Assembly (NCBI GenBank): GCA_937885345.1
Contig: CAKZZH010000048.1
Location: 1 to 13,897 of the forward strand
Length of the DNA: 13,897 nt
Source: an uncultured Lachnospiraceae bacterium
GTDB lineage: Bacteria; Bacillota; Clostridia; Lachnospirales; Lachnospiraceae
Reading direction: 5' to 3'
Positions 1 through 7,133 of this stretch are shown here, one piece after another (within the stretch, counting starts at the first letter, position 1; each line of letters begins with the position of its first letter). A program made the translations under genes and the position numbers. The notes beneath the pieces were generated by a model. That model was not told the origin of the DNA. It worked only from the letters and a program-made list of their open reading frames with translations, and did not search any database.

Positions 1-228
1 TTTCATTGAGATAACCGCGCGAACAATAAAGAGGATACCAACAACCACCGCAATCGCGCCTAGTGCTTCAAAGACAATGATACCAATAACTTTATTATTA
101 CCCTCTGTGTTTCCAGGAACAACAAAACCTAAGACGATAAAGAGGATGCCCACTAAAGCAAGAATAACGCCGCCAACAATTGCTCTAACGTTTCTTGCGC
201 CTTTAAAAAATTTACCATTTAATTCCAT
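1..228 (-). CDS. Small two-helix membrane protein, C-terminus cut by the window edge
   Basis: Reading leftward from an ATG at 228-226, an open frame of 76 codons reaches position 1 without a stop, so the gene is partial. The product begins MELNGKFF and has two clear hydrophobic segments at about residues 15-38 and 48-70, separated by a short polar loop (PGNTEGNNK). Basic residues before helix 1 suggest a cytoplasmic N-terminus. A good ribosome binding site, GGAAGG, lies about 11 bases upstream, inside the end of the preceding minus-strand gene, with only 6 bases between that gene's stop and this start, so the two are probably co-transcribed. I do not recognise the family. GC in the adjoining stretch (241-480) is clearly lower than to the right, so this gene may come from a different source than most of the window. 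Confidence 0.6.
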   Translation of the reverse strand, partial: MELNGKFFKGARNVRAIVGGVILALVGILFIVLGFVVPGNTEGNNKVIGIIVFEALGAIAVVVGILFIVRAVISMK

Positions 229-480
229 GAATTATTAAGCCTTCCATAAACCATGTAAGTTACAATATGCAAGACATGATATAACTTCATCGCCTGGAAG
301 AAGAGCAAAATCTGCGACAGGTGCATCACCTGGTTTTAATACTTTTCTTTGATTACCGTTTTTAGTTTCTAAAGCAATCCATTCGATTTTACCGACTATT
401 TCTTCATCTGTAATTGCTGTATTACTTTTCGCTTCATTTTCTTGTAATGCTTTTAAATATTCAATAGCAAGAATATTGTT
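1..480. other. Low-GC left-end segment with a sharp composition boundary
   Basis: Counted by eye in 60-base blocks, GC is about 37, 38, 32 and 23 percent over 241-480, then about 48, 40 and 45 percent over 481-660. The change coincides with the last part of the TmcAL homology and the start of the superoxide reductase-like tail. Codon choice changes too, with more TTA and A/T-ending codons on the left. This fits either horizontal replacement or a misassembled join between two genomes. The exact join cannot be placed better than about 385-480. Confidence 0.5.
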
Positions 481-960
481 CGGCGAATCAAGAATGTCGG
501 GGTTTTCAAGTAAAGACCCGGCAGCTTCTTTTCTTGCTTGCGGGAAGGTTTTGCCGCTTTTAAGATAAGCGTTTAAGGAAATTTTATATTCATCGGGCTC
601 GAAAAGAAAAAGAGCAGCAGCCTTGTTAAGCGCTGTTAGATCACATTTTTCCGCGCCGAAGGAAAGATATGAAATTCCGGTTATTCCGGTTAAAATATCA
701 ACTGCACCTCTCGCGAAAATTTCCGAAGCGGATAAGGAAAAAAGAACGGGAAGCTCAATAACAAGATCCGCGCCGCCTTTAACTGCCATCCCCGCTCTTG
801 TGTATTTATCGGTGATCGCGGCGCTTCCGCGTTGAACATAGTCACCGCTCATAAGGCATACAACAGCATCACAACCGGTGATTTCACGCGTTTTGGCAAT
901 ATGATAGGCGTGACCGCTGTGAAAGGGATTGTATTCTGCTATGATTCCAACTGCTTTCAT
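235..960 (-). CDS. tmcAL: TmcAL N-terminal domain fused in frame to a superoxide reductase (desulfoferrodoxin) C-terminal fragment
   Basis: Residues 1-170 match TmcAL (formerly YlbM), the ATP-dependent ligase that acetylates the wobble cytidine of elongator tRNA-Met. The nucleotidyltransferase start MKAVGIIAEYNPFHSGH is intact, followed by MSGDYVQRG, DLVIELP, IFARG and SPNNILAIEYLKAL. Normal TmcAL is roughly 400 residues and continues after the PNNIL segment; here the rest is missing. From about residue 190 the protein instead resembles the end of desulfoferrodoxin/neelaredoxin: WIALETKNGNQRKVLKPGD and the terminal YCNLHGLWK that holds the last Cys and His iron ligands. The earlier His ligands, usually in an HPM...H segment, are absent, so no complete iron site is expected. 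Start chosen at 960 because GGAG lies about 6 bases upstream and the family starts at MKAVG. The 30 codons upstream overlap the promoter. The hybrid is probably not a working enzyme of either kind. Confidence 0.8.
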   Translation of the reverse strand: MKAVGIIAEYNPFHSGHAYHIAKTREITGCDAVVCLMSGDYVQRGSAAITDKYTRAGMAVKGGADLVIELPVLFSLSASEIFARGAVDILTGITGISYLSFGAEKCDLTALNKAAALFLFEPDEYKISLNAYLKSGKTFPQARKEAAGSLLENPDILDSPNNILAIEYLKALQENEAKSNTAITDEEIVGKIEWIALETKNGNQRKVLKPGDAPVADFALLPGDEVISCLAYCNLHGLWKA

Positions 961-1011
961 TATATCTCCGTACCAAGCTTTGAATAACTTATTAAATATA
1001 TTAATGTTTGG

Positions 1012-1040
1012 ATTATAACACCTACGGTTTTCTTTGCCAA
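1012..1040 (-). promoter_or_regulatory. Sigma-A promoter for tmcAL (leftward)
   Basis: On the minus strand TTGGCA (1040-1035) and a perfect TATAAT (1017-1012) are separated by exactly 17 bases. The predicted start of transcription is about 40-45 bases before the tmcAL ATG at 960, leaving room for its GGAG ribosome binding site. Confidence 0.75.
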
Positions 1041-1062
1041 TACACAGCAAATGTGGTATCTT
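1034..1062 (+). promoter_or_regulatory. Sigma-A promoter (rightward) overlapping the tmcAL -35 element
   Basis: TTGCCA at 1034-1039 and TATCTT at 1057-1062 are spaced by 17 bases. Predicted transcription start is near 1069. The -35 hexamer overlaps that of the leftward promoter almost completely, so the two polymerases should compete for the site. The -10 is only a 4/6 match, so this is less certain than its divergent partner. Confidence 0.5.
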
Positions 1063-1065
1063 ATT

Positions 1066-1118
1066 AATGTGCGTTTTTAAATGTGCGTTTTATTCGGATC
1101 AGATACATTAATGCACAT
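1066..1118 (+). promoter_or_regulatory. Leader tandem repeat with alternative hairpin
   Basis: The 12-mer AATGTGCGTTTT occurs at 1066-1077 and again at 1080-1091 (14-bp period). AATGCACAT at 1110-1118 can pair over 9 bases (one G-T wobble) with ATGTGCGTT of either copy (1067-1075 or 1081-1089). This lies at and just after the predicted +1 of the rightward promoter. It could be an operator for a repressor or an RNA switch; the function is not known. Confidence 0.4.
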
Positions 1119-1146
1119 ATTTATGTGGTTTTGGACGGTGAATGTA

Positions 1147-1752
1147 ATGAAACAGGTCGAAAAGGGCAAACTCGGATATCTTAAATACAGGAGAACAACA
1201 TACGGACTGTACAGTCTTGTCGGTTTTGTAATAATGTTTTGCTTTATGATGATGAGTATTATGATGTATGCATCTCTTAAAGCCTGGCCCACGATCGTCG
1301 GAATTATCGCTATTTTACCGACCGCCAAATTCTTCGTGCAGTATCTGATGATCCCCAAGAAAAGCCTGATAACATCGGAAGAGCTTAAGGAACTCAACGA
1401 TCTTGCTCATCCCGGTAAAATATACGCCGATCTGTTCATCACAGCCTCTGAGAAAGGCTATCATATACCTTGTGTGTATATCGATGACGCCGAGAACATA
1501 ATCGCTTATACGCCCGATCTTAAGGCAGATAAGGACAAGTTCAGATCCGGCGTGACGAATTTTCTTAATTATTATAATTACAGCGCGGTTGTTACACTTG
1601 TTAATGACATCGATGCGCTTAAGAGTAAAATCGAATTCGTAAAGCTTGGCAAACAAAGCGGTGCGACCGGCGACGGATCAGACAGTTCAAGCGGTACTGA
1701 CGGCAAGCATGCAAACGAAGTGTTTGAGAAATTATCGATAATGTGTATATAG
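1147..1752 (+). CDS. Uncharacterised two-helix membrane protein with cytoplasmic C-terminal domain
   Basis: A 201-residue protein starting MKQVEKGKLGYLKYRR. It has a basic N-terminus, two hydrophobic segments at about residues 18-40 and 45-68, then a soluble region (about 70-170) with mixed alpha/beta character and a Ser/Gly/Asp-rich tail at about 171-187. I cannot name the family with confidence; my impression is that similar proteins occur in Lachnospiraceae. The frame is open from an ATG at 1081, but I prefer 1147: the earlier ATG is only about 12 bases from the predicted transcription start, has no ribosome binding site and sits in the repeat leader, whereas 1147 is preceded by GGACGGTGA. 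It lies 15 bases before the pseudouridine synthase gene and is probably co-transcribed with it. Confidence 0.7.
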   Translation: MKQVEKGKLGYLKYRRTTYGLYSLVGFVIMFCFMMMSIMMYASLKAWPTIVGIIAILPTAKFFVQYLMIPKKSLITSEELKELNDLAHPGKIYADLFITASEKGYHIPCVYIDDAENIIAYTPDLKADKDKFRSGVTNFLNYYNYSAVVTLVNDIDALKSKIEFVKLGKQSGATGDGSDSSSGTDGKHANEVFEKLSIMCI

Positions 1753-1767
1753 CACGGCGGTGATGCT

Positions 1768-2787
1768 ATGAATGAATTTATTATAGGCCCCAATGAAGAG
1801 GGGCAAAGGTTTGACAAGTATCTTGCCAAATTATTTAAGAATATGCCTAACGGCCTTATGCATAAGCAGCTTCGAAACAAGAACATAACGCTTAACGGCC
1901 AGAAGGCAAACGGAAACGAGATCACAAGAAACGGCGATCTGGTCAAGGTTTATATGGCTGATGAAACGATCGCCAAATTCAAAGGCACCGATAAAGCATC
2001 CGAGCCTTCCGATTTAGCGGATCTTTCGGGCAAACTTCAGATTGTTTACCTTAATGATGACATACTTATTGCGGACAAGCCCATCGGTGTGCTCTCGCAA
2101 AAGGCCGGCTGTGACGATATTTCAATGAACGAATATCTGATTTCGTATCTTACCGAAAAAGGCCTCTACACGCCTGATTCAGAGGCTTTTAAGCCTTCTT
2201 TTTGCAACAGGCTTGACAGAAACACAAGCGGTCTTATGGTTGCGGGAATTACACTTGCCGGTCTTCAGAAGATGTCCGATATCATAAGAGACAGAAGCAT
2301 CGGCAAATATTATCTCGCAGTCGTTACCGGTAAAATATCCGCCCCAAGTTTGCTTGACGGCTATTTGATAAAGGATGAGAAATCCAATAAAGTAAGCGTT
2401 TTAAATGCCGAAATTCCCGGCTCTTCACATATAGTATCCTCATATAAGCCGCTATATACTTCTGAGGATTTTACTGTCCTTGAAGTAAAACTTTGTACGG
2501 GAAAGAGCCATCAGATAAGGGCGCATCTTGCTTCAATAGGGCATCCGATAATCGGCGATGCAAAGTACGGAAAGGTCTGCGTCAGGAATAATAGCAGGTG
2601 TGGCGGCAAATCCGATATGCCGATCCGCCATCAGCTTCTTCATGCATATAAGCTTGTGATGCCGGAGATGGACGGAAGATTTAAAGAGGTTTCCTATAAA
2701 ATATTTATGTCAAGACCGCCGCATGAGTTTGATCATTTTATAAAAGAAATTGCAGAGGATAAGGATATATGGCAGGCAGAGGATTAA
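1768..2787 (+). CDS. RluA-family RNA pseudouridine synthase
   Basis: Converts specific uridines to pseudouridine, probably in 23S rRNA; the exact target cannot be told from sequence. The 339 residues begin with an S4-like RNA-binding domain (about 12-65: EGQRFDKYLAK, then NKNITLNGQKANGNEI), then a linker and the RluA catalytic domain from about residue 90. The catalytic motif is CNRLDRNTSGLMVAG, with D150 as the catalytic aspartate of the HRLDxxTSG signature; the usual His is Asn here. KSHQIRAHLASIGHPIIGDAKYG is the conserved motif III region. Length and domain order suggest the RluC/RluD group. The start has GGCGGTGATG just upstream. Its last 19 bases overlap the start of recU, suggesting translational coupling. 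Confidence 0.9.
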   Translation: MNEFIIGPNEEGQRFDKYLAKLFKNMPNGLMHKQLRNKNITLNGQKANGNEITRNGDLVKVYMADETIAKFKGTDKASEPSDLADLSGKLQIVYLNDDILIADKPIGVLSQKAGCDDISMNEYLISYLTEKGLYTPDSEAFKPSFCNRLDRNTSGLMVAGITLAGLQKMSDIIRDRSIGKYYLAVVTGKISAPSLLDGYLIKDEKSNKVSVLNAEIPGSSHIVSSYKPLYTSEDFTVLEVKLCTGKSHQIRAHLASIGHPIIGDAKYGKVCVRNNSRCGGKSDMPIRHQLLHAYKLVMPEMDGRFKEVSYKIFMSRPPHEFDHFIKEIAEDKDIWQAED

Positions 2788-3296
2788 GAGGTTCGATACT
2801 TGAGGATATGGTTAATATGACCAATTCTTCGTATCGCGAGAAGGGACTTGCGCTTATTCAGAAGGTGCCGACTCCGATCACACCGATTGAATTTGATAAA
2901 TCCAGCGGGCATATTACGCTTGCTTATTTTGAGCAGAAGAGCACGGTCGATTATATCGGCGTTGTGCAGGGCGTACCGGTATGCTTTGATGCAAAAGAAT
3001 GCCACAGCGATACATTTTCCCTTCAGAATGTGCATGAGCATCAATATGGATTTATGAGGGATTTTGAAGCGCAGGGCGGCATTGCTTTTATATTGCTGTA
3101 TTTTTCACAAAGGGATGAGAAATATTATGTGCCTTTTTGTGATCTGGACTTTTTTTATAAAAGATGGGAGAACGGAGGAGTGCGCAATTTCAAATATACC
3201 GAGATCGACAGAACCCTTGAAATAAAGACCGCCGGTGGTTTTTTGGTACATTATCTGGAGCAGCTTCAGATGGATCTTAAGAGGCATGACGGATAG
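2769..3296 (+). CDS. recU: Holliday junction resolvase RecU
   Basis: A Mg-dependent endonuclease that resolves Holliday junctions in recombinational repair in Firmicutes (counterpart of RuvC). The signature elements are visible: RGLRGSILEDMVNMTNSSY at the N-terminus, KVPTP at about 32-36, KSTVDYIGVVQG (D61) and FDAKE (D74, K76) forming the nuclease centre, then HEHQYGFMRDFEAQGGIAF. At 175 residues it is shorter than the roughly 206 of Bacillus subtilis RecU; the missing part is the N-terminal extension, while the catalytic core is complete. It starts inside the preceding pseudouridine synthase gene in another frame (19-base overlap). In Bacillus recU sits next to a penicillin-binding protein gene; that partner is not here. 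Confidence 0.9.
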   Translation: MAGRGLRGSILEDMVNMTNSSYREKGLALIQKVPTPITPIEFDKSSGHITLAYFEQKSTVDYIGVVQGVPVCFDAKECHSDTFSLQNVHEHQYGFMRDFEAQGGIAFILLYFSQRDEKYYVPFCDLDFFYKRWENGGVRNFKYTEIDRTLEIKTAGGFLVHYLEQLQMDLKRHDG

Positions 3297-3332
3297 AAGC
3301 TTATAATATAGGGATAATTTTAAATATAATGC

Positions 3333-3361
3333 TTGACATAGCGTGAATACTTTGGTAAATT
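3333..3361 (+). promoter_or_regulatory. Promoter of the histidine operon
   Basis: A consensus TTGACA at 3333-3338 is followed after 17 bases by TAAATT at 3356-3361 (4/6 to TATAAT). Transcription would start near 3368, giving a leader of about 48 bases before hisZ. That is too short for a T-box or a peptide-attenuator leader. Confidence 0.65.
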
Positions 3362-3380
3362 TATTGTATTATCAAGTTAA

Positions 3381-3400
3381 CGCTTTACCACGATAAAGCG
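3381..3400 (+). promoter_or_regulatory. Palindrome/hairpin in the his leader, next to the hisZ ribosome binding site
   Basis: CGCTTTA (3381-3387) and TAAAGCG (3394-3400) form a perfect 7-bp inverted repeat with a 6-base loop. It lies just downstream of the predicted transcription start and directly abuts the AGAGGAG ribosome binding site (about 3402-3408). As DNA it is well placed for a repressor operator; as RNA it could affect ribosome access. Which regulator would bind is not visible. Confidence 0.45.
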
Positions 3401-3415
3401 AAGAGGAGCGAAATC

Positions 3416-4564
3416 ATGAAATTGAAACTTCTTCATACTCCGGAGGGAGTAAGAGATATTTATAATGGCGAATGCAAGGAGAGAAACCTTATTACCGATA
3501 AGATTTATGAGGTTTTCAAATCCTACGGATATGAGAATATCATTACACCGACCTTTGAATTCTTTGATATTTTCGGTAAGGAAAGAGGAACGGTTAAGTC
3601 CAGGAATATGATCAAATTCTTCGACAGGGACGGAAGAACATTGGTACTAAGGCCCGATATGACGCCCGGTGTTGCAAGATGTGCGGCCAAATATTTTGAA
3701 GATTCTTCTCAGGCCGTTAGATTGTCATACCTCGGAAATACTTTTATCGATAATTCCAAATATCAGGGAAGACTCAAAGAAACTACTCAGCAGGGAGTTG
3801 AGCTTATCGGTGATGACAGCATATATGCCGATGCAGAAGCAGTCGCAGTCCTTATTAAGTCACTTCTTGCAAGCGGACTTAATGAGTTTCAGGTTGAGAT
3901 AGGACATGTCGGATATTTTACCGGGCTCGCAAATGAAGCCGGTCTTAGCGAAACTGCTGCCGGTGAACTTTCCGAAATAATCAGGAACAAGAATATGTTT
4001 CTTATCGACGATCTGCTCTCCAAAGAGGGCGTATCCGATAAAATGAGAGATATTTTCAATCGTTTACCTCAAATGTTCGGCGGTGAAGAACTTCTTGAAG
4101 AAGCCAAGTCCCTCTGTGATAACGAGATAAGCCTTACAGCGCTAAGGAGGCTCAAGGATGTTTATGATATTTTAAAATGCTACGGCGTGGAGAAATACGT
4201 AACCTTTGATATCGGAATGGTTTCCGAACTCAAGTATTATACAGGCCTTATATTTAAGGCTTATACATATGATGTCGGAGTGCCCGTATCAAGCGGCGGA
4301 AGATATGACGGACTTATCGGTCAGTTCGGTAAGGATAAACCTTCGATCGGTTTCTCAATTGTTGTAGACATACTTCATCAGGCACTCAAAAGACAGGGCA
4401 TTAAGCTTGGCTGTGAAAATAAAGGCGTATATATCATTGCAAAAGGAGACAAAAGCGCTGCGATTATGAAAGCAGAAGAACTCCGTGCATCGGGAAAATG
4501 CGTAACGCTCGGCTCAGATGCAACTGCAAATGCTGATTTATATGAGGAGATAATCGAATTATGA
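3416..4564 (+). CDS. hisZ: ATP phosphoribosyltransferase regulatory subunit HisZ
   Basis: A histidyl-tRNA synthetase paralogue with no aminoacylation role. It pairs with short-form HisG to make the hetero-octameric first enzyme of histidine synthesis and gives it histidine feedback control. Visible class II synthetase features: TPEGVRDIY near the N-terminus, motif 2-like LVLRPDMTPGVAR (about 77-88), QQGVELIG (125-132), and the C-terminal SSGGRYDGLIGQFGK then PSIGFSI. At 382 residues it lacks a full anticodon-binding domain, as expected for HisZ. The start has GAGGAG about 8 bases upstream. It is first in the operon, and its TGA overlaps the hisG ATG (ATGA), so both subunits should be made in coupled amounts. 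Confidence 0.93.
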   Translation: MKLKLLHTPEGVRDIYNGECKERNLITDKIYEVFKSYGYENIITPTFEFFDIFGKERGTVKSRNMIKFFDRDGRTLVLRPDMTPGVARCAAKYFEDSSQAVRLSYLGNTFIDNSKYQGRLKETTQQGVELIGDDSIYADAEAVAVLIKSLLASGLNEFQVEIGHVGYFTGLANEAGLSETAAGELSEIIRNKNMFLIDDLLSKEGVSDKMRDIFNRLPQMFGGEELLEEAKSLCDNEISLTALRRLKDVYDILKCYGVEKYVTFDIGMVSELKYYTGLIFKAYTYDVGVPVSSGGRYDGLIGQFGKDKPSIGFSIVVDILHQALKRQGIKLGCENKGVYIIAKGDKSAAIMKAEELRASGKCVTLGSDATANADLYEEIIEL

Positions 4565-5199
4565 GATATATAACTTTCGCGCTCGCAAAGGGCAGGCTTG
4601 CCAAGAAGGCAATGGAAATGCTTGAAAGGATCGGAATAACCTGCGAGGAAATGAAGGATGAAAACACCAGAAAGCTTATTTTTGTCAATGAAGAATTAAA
4701 GTTTCGATTCTTCCTCGCAAAAGCATCCGATGTTCCTACATATGTTGAATACGGCGCCGCCGATATCGGTATCGTCGGCAAGGATACAATACTTGAAGAG
4801 GGAAGGGATCTCTATGAGGTATATGACCTGGGCGTCGGTAAATGCAGAATGTGTGTATGCGGACCTGAGAGTGCAAGAGCGCTCCTTGGAGGTCATGAAC
4901 TTATAAGAGTAGCCTCCAAATATCCGCATATTGCCAAGGATTATTTCTATAACGTAAAGCATCAGACGGTGGAAATAATCAAGCTTAACGGCTCTGTTGA
5001 ACTGGCACCCATTGTCGGCTTATCAGAGGTAATAGTAGATATTGTTGAGACGGGAACCACACTTCGTGAAAACGGACTGACCGTTCTTGAAGAAGTATGC
5101 GATCTGTCTGCAAGAATGGTTGTAAATCAGGTAAGCATGAAGATGGAGAATGCGCGTATTACCGAAATAATCGATAAAATGCGGGCACTTGATAAATAG
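4561..5199 (+). CDS. hisG: ATP phosphoribosyltransferase catalytic subunit, short form HisG
   Basis: Catalyses step 1: ATP + PRPP to phosphoribosyl-ATP. At 212 residues it is the short form that lacks the C-terminal histidine-binding ACT-like domain and depends on HisZ, encoded just upstream with a 4-base overlap. Motifs: ALAKGRL at the N-terminus, GAADIGIVGKDTILE (about 65-79), and the PRPP-binding loop DIVETGTTLRENGL (160-173). A GAGGAG ribosome binding site lies inside the end of hisZ at 4543-4548. It is followed 26 bases later by hisD. Confidence 0.95.
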   Translation: MRYITFALAKGRLAKKAMEMLERIGITCEEMKDENTRKLIFVNEELKFRFFLAKASDVPTYVEYGAADIGIVGKDTILEEGRDLYEVYDLGVGKCRMCVCGPESARALLGGHELIRVASKYPHIAKDYFYNVKHQTVEIIKLNGSVELAPIVGLSEVIVDIVETGTTLRENGLTVLEEVCDLSARMVVNQVSMKMENARITEIIDKMRALDK

Positions 5200-5225
5200 T
5201 TTAAAACCAAACGGAGGAAGATATA

Positions 5226-6518
5226 ATGAGAATTCAGAAGTTAACAAAGGAAGTTCGAGGGGATATTCTGAGCAGTCTTCTTAAGAGAAGTCCTTCCAGT
5301 TACGGAGAATACGAGGCCAGGGTCAATGCCATTGTCGAAGACGTAAGGGACAGAGGAGATGCGGCGGTATTTGAATATACGGAGCGCTTTGACGGATATA
5401 AATTAACACCCGAAAACATAGAAGTAACACAGGATGAGATCGATGAAGCATATAAGCAGATAGACCCCAAGGTGCTTGATGTAATAAGAAAAGCACTTGC
5501 AAATATCAGAGCACACCACGAGAAACAGCTTAGAAACAGTTGGATAACTCCTGAAGCTGACGGTACAATTCTCGGACAGAAGATAAGTCCTTTAAGACGT
5601 GTCGGGATCTATGTTCCCGGCGGTAAGGCGGCATATCCTTCATCTGTTCTTATGTGCACCACACCTGCCAAGGTTGCGGGAGTTGATGAAATAATAATGG
5701 TAACGCCTCCCGGTAAAACCGGAGTTATCAATCCCGGAACACTTGTAGCAGCCAAAGAAGCAGGCGTTGACAGGATCTTTAAGGTTGGCGGGTCTCAGGC
5801 AATTGCTGCCGCAGCATTCGGTACAGACTGTGTTCCCAAGGTAGACAAGATCGTCGGCCCCGGAAATATCTATGTTGCCCTTGCAAAGAAGGCTGTTTAC
5901 GGTCAGGTCGGAATCGATTCGATCGCCGGTCCTTCCGAGATCATGGTACTTGCGGATGATACAGCCAATCCCAGATTTGTGGCTGCGGATCTTCTGTCAC
6001 AGGCAGAGCATGATGAACTTGCCTCCGCAATTCTTGTGACAACATCTATGGACCTTGCCAATAAAGTATCCGAAGATGTTGACGGTTTTGTGGCGGTTCT
6101 TGAGCGTAAAGAAATCATTCGGAAATCACTTGATAATTACGGATTTATACTTGTTGCGGAGAATATGGATGATGCGATCGATACGGTTAATGAGATCGCA
6201 TCGGAACACCTTGAGATCGTAACAGCCAATCCTTTTGAGACAATGACAAAGGTTCGTAACGCAGGTGCGATTTTCCTTGGTTCATATTCATCAGAGCCTC
6301 TCGGTGATTATTTTGCCGGTCCCAATCACGTGCTTCCCACAAACGGAACAGCCAAATTCTTTTCACCGCTCGGAGTTGATGATTTTATCAAGAAGTCAAG
6401 TATCATATACTATTCAAAAGAAGCACTCGAAGGTATATCGGATGATATTCAGACCTTCGCCAAGGCCGAAGGTTTAACGGCTCACGCCAATTCGATCGCT
6501 GTGAGGTTTGAGAAATAA
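5226..6518 (+). CDS. hisD: Histidinol dehydrogenase HisD
   Basis: Zinc- and NAD-dependent enzyme for the last two steps, histidinol to histidinal to histidine. It has the usual full length (430 residues). The catalytic residues are in place: Q259 and H262 in LLSQAEHDE, E327/H328 in ASEHLEI, D361 in the LGDYFAGPNHVLPT stretch and H420 in LTAHANSIAVRFEK, matching the Zn and base positions of Escherichia coli HisD with at most a one-residue shift. The GIYVPGGKAAYPSSVLM and VGPGNIYVA segments are also typical. A strong GGAGGAAG ribosome binding site precedes the start. It is third in the operon, 26 bases after hisG. Confidence 0.96.
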   Translation: MRIQKLTKEVRGDILSSLLKRSPSSYGEYEARVNAIVEDVRDRGDAAVFEYTERFDGYKLTPENIEVTQDEIDEAYKQIDPKVLDVIRKALANIRAHHEKQLRNSWITPEADGTILGQKISPLRRVGIYVPGGKAAYPSSVLMCTTPAKVAGVDEIIMVTPPGKTGVINPGTLVAAKEAGVDRIFKVGGSQAIAAAAFGTDCVPKVDKIVGPGNIYVALAKKAVYGQVGIDSIAGPSEIMVLADDTANPRFVAADLLSQAEHDELASAILVTTSMDLANKVSEDVDGFVAVLERKEIIRKSLDNYGFILVAENMDDAIDTVNEIASEHLEIVTANPFETMTKVRNAGAIFLGSYSSEPLGDYFAGPNHVLPTNGTAKFFSPLGVDDFIKKSSIIYYSKEALEGISDDIQTFAKAEGLTAHANSIAVRFEK

Positions 6519-6545
6519 TCGATCTATTTTATATTGGAGGTTCAT

Positions 6546-7133
6546 ATGGCACGTACAGCTAAAATACACAGAAAGACAGGCGAGACCGATATCGAGATCA
6601 CAATAGATCTTGACGGTAAAGGTGATTCGGTCGTAGACACCGGAATCGGATTCTTCGATCACATGCTTATAAGCTTTGCAAAACATGGCTTATTTAACCT
6701 CAAAATAAAGGTCAAGGGTGATCTGTATGTTGACTGTCACCACACTATTGAAGATACGGGAATTGCGCTTGGTGAAGCTATCAAGAAAGCGCTCGGAGAT
6801 AAAGCAGGGATCGTAAGGTTCGGTAATTTTATGCTTCCGATGGACGAAACTCTTGTGCTTTGCGCAATAGATTTATCGGGAAGACCTTATCTTGTATTTG
6901 ATGCAAAATTCAATACCGACAGAGTGGGATATTTTGACACTGAAATGACTAAAGAATTCTTCTATGCGATATCATATTCCGCAGGTATGAATCTGCACCT
7001 TAAAGAAATGTACGGAGAGAATGCTCATCACATTATAGAAGCAATGTTTAAGGCATTTGCAAGAGCACTCAAAGAAGCGGTTTCAATAGACCCCAGAGTA
7101 GAAGGACTTCCGTCCACGAAAGGAGCGCTTTGA
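6546..7133 (+). CDS. hisB: Imidazoleglycerol-phosphate dehydratase HisB (monofunctional)
   Basis: Mn-dependent dehydration of imidazole glycerol phosphate to imidazole acetol phosphate. At 195 residues it is the single-domain form with no N-terminal phosphatase, so histinol-phosphate dephosphorylation must come from another gene. Metal-site motifs are complete: DTGIGFFDHML (H39), DCHHTIEDTGIALGEA (H65, H66, E69) and GENAHHIIEAMFKAFARAL (H161, H162, E165). I start at ATG 6546, preceded 5 bases away by GGAGG; an in-frame TTG at 6534 overlaps that binding site and is unlikely to be used. Its stop overlaps the hisA ATG by one base (TGATG). Confidence 0.95.
   Translation: MARTAKIHRKTGETDIEITIDLDGKGDSVVDTGIGFFDHMLISFAKHGLFNLKIKVKGDLYVDCHHTIEDTGIALGEAIKKALGDKAGIVRFGNFMLPMDETLVLCAIDLSGRPYLVFDAKFNTDRVGYFDTEMTKEFFYAISYSAGMNLHLKEMYGENAHHIIEAMFKAFARALKEAVSIDPRVEGLPSTKGAL

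Noticed and set aside
235..390. A functional superoxide reductase
   Set aside because: Only the C-terminal Cys/His pair is present; the other His iron ligands and the N-terminal part are missing.
961..1050. 30-codon upstream extension of tmcAL
   Set aside because: It overlaps the leftward promoter and lacks a binding site; the family begins at MKAVG, encoded from 960.
1081..1146. Upstream ATG extension of the two-helix protein gene
   Set aside because: Only about 12 bases from the predicted transcription start, no ribosome binding site, and it falls in the repeat/hairpin leader; ATG at 1147 fits better.
3302..3330. TATAAT matches at 3302 and 3325 as extra promoters
   Set aside because: Neither has a reasonable -35 at 16-18 bases; AT-rich spacer gives such matches by chance.
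3297..3415. T-box or attenuator in front of hisZ
   Set aside because: The whole spacer is 119 bases, the leader about 48; no T-box bulge sequence, no terminator and no His-rich leader peptide seen.
6534..6545. TTG start for hisB (and TTG at 7130 for hisA)
   Set aside because: Each lies upstream of a well-placed ATG; the hisB TTG is part of the GGAGG binding site itself.
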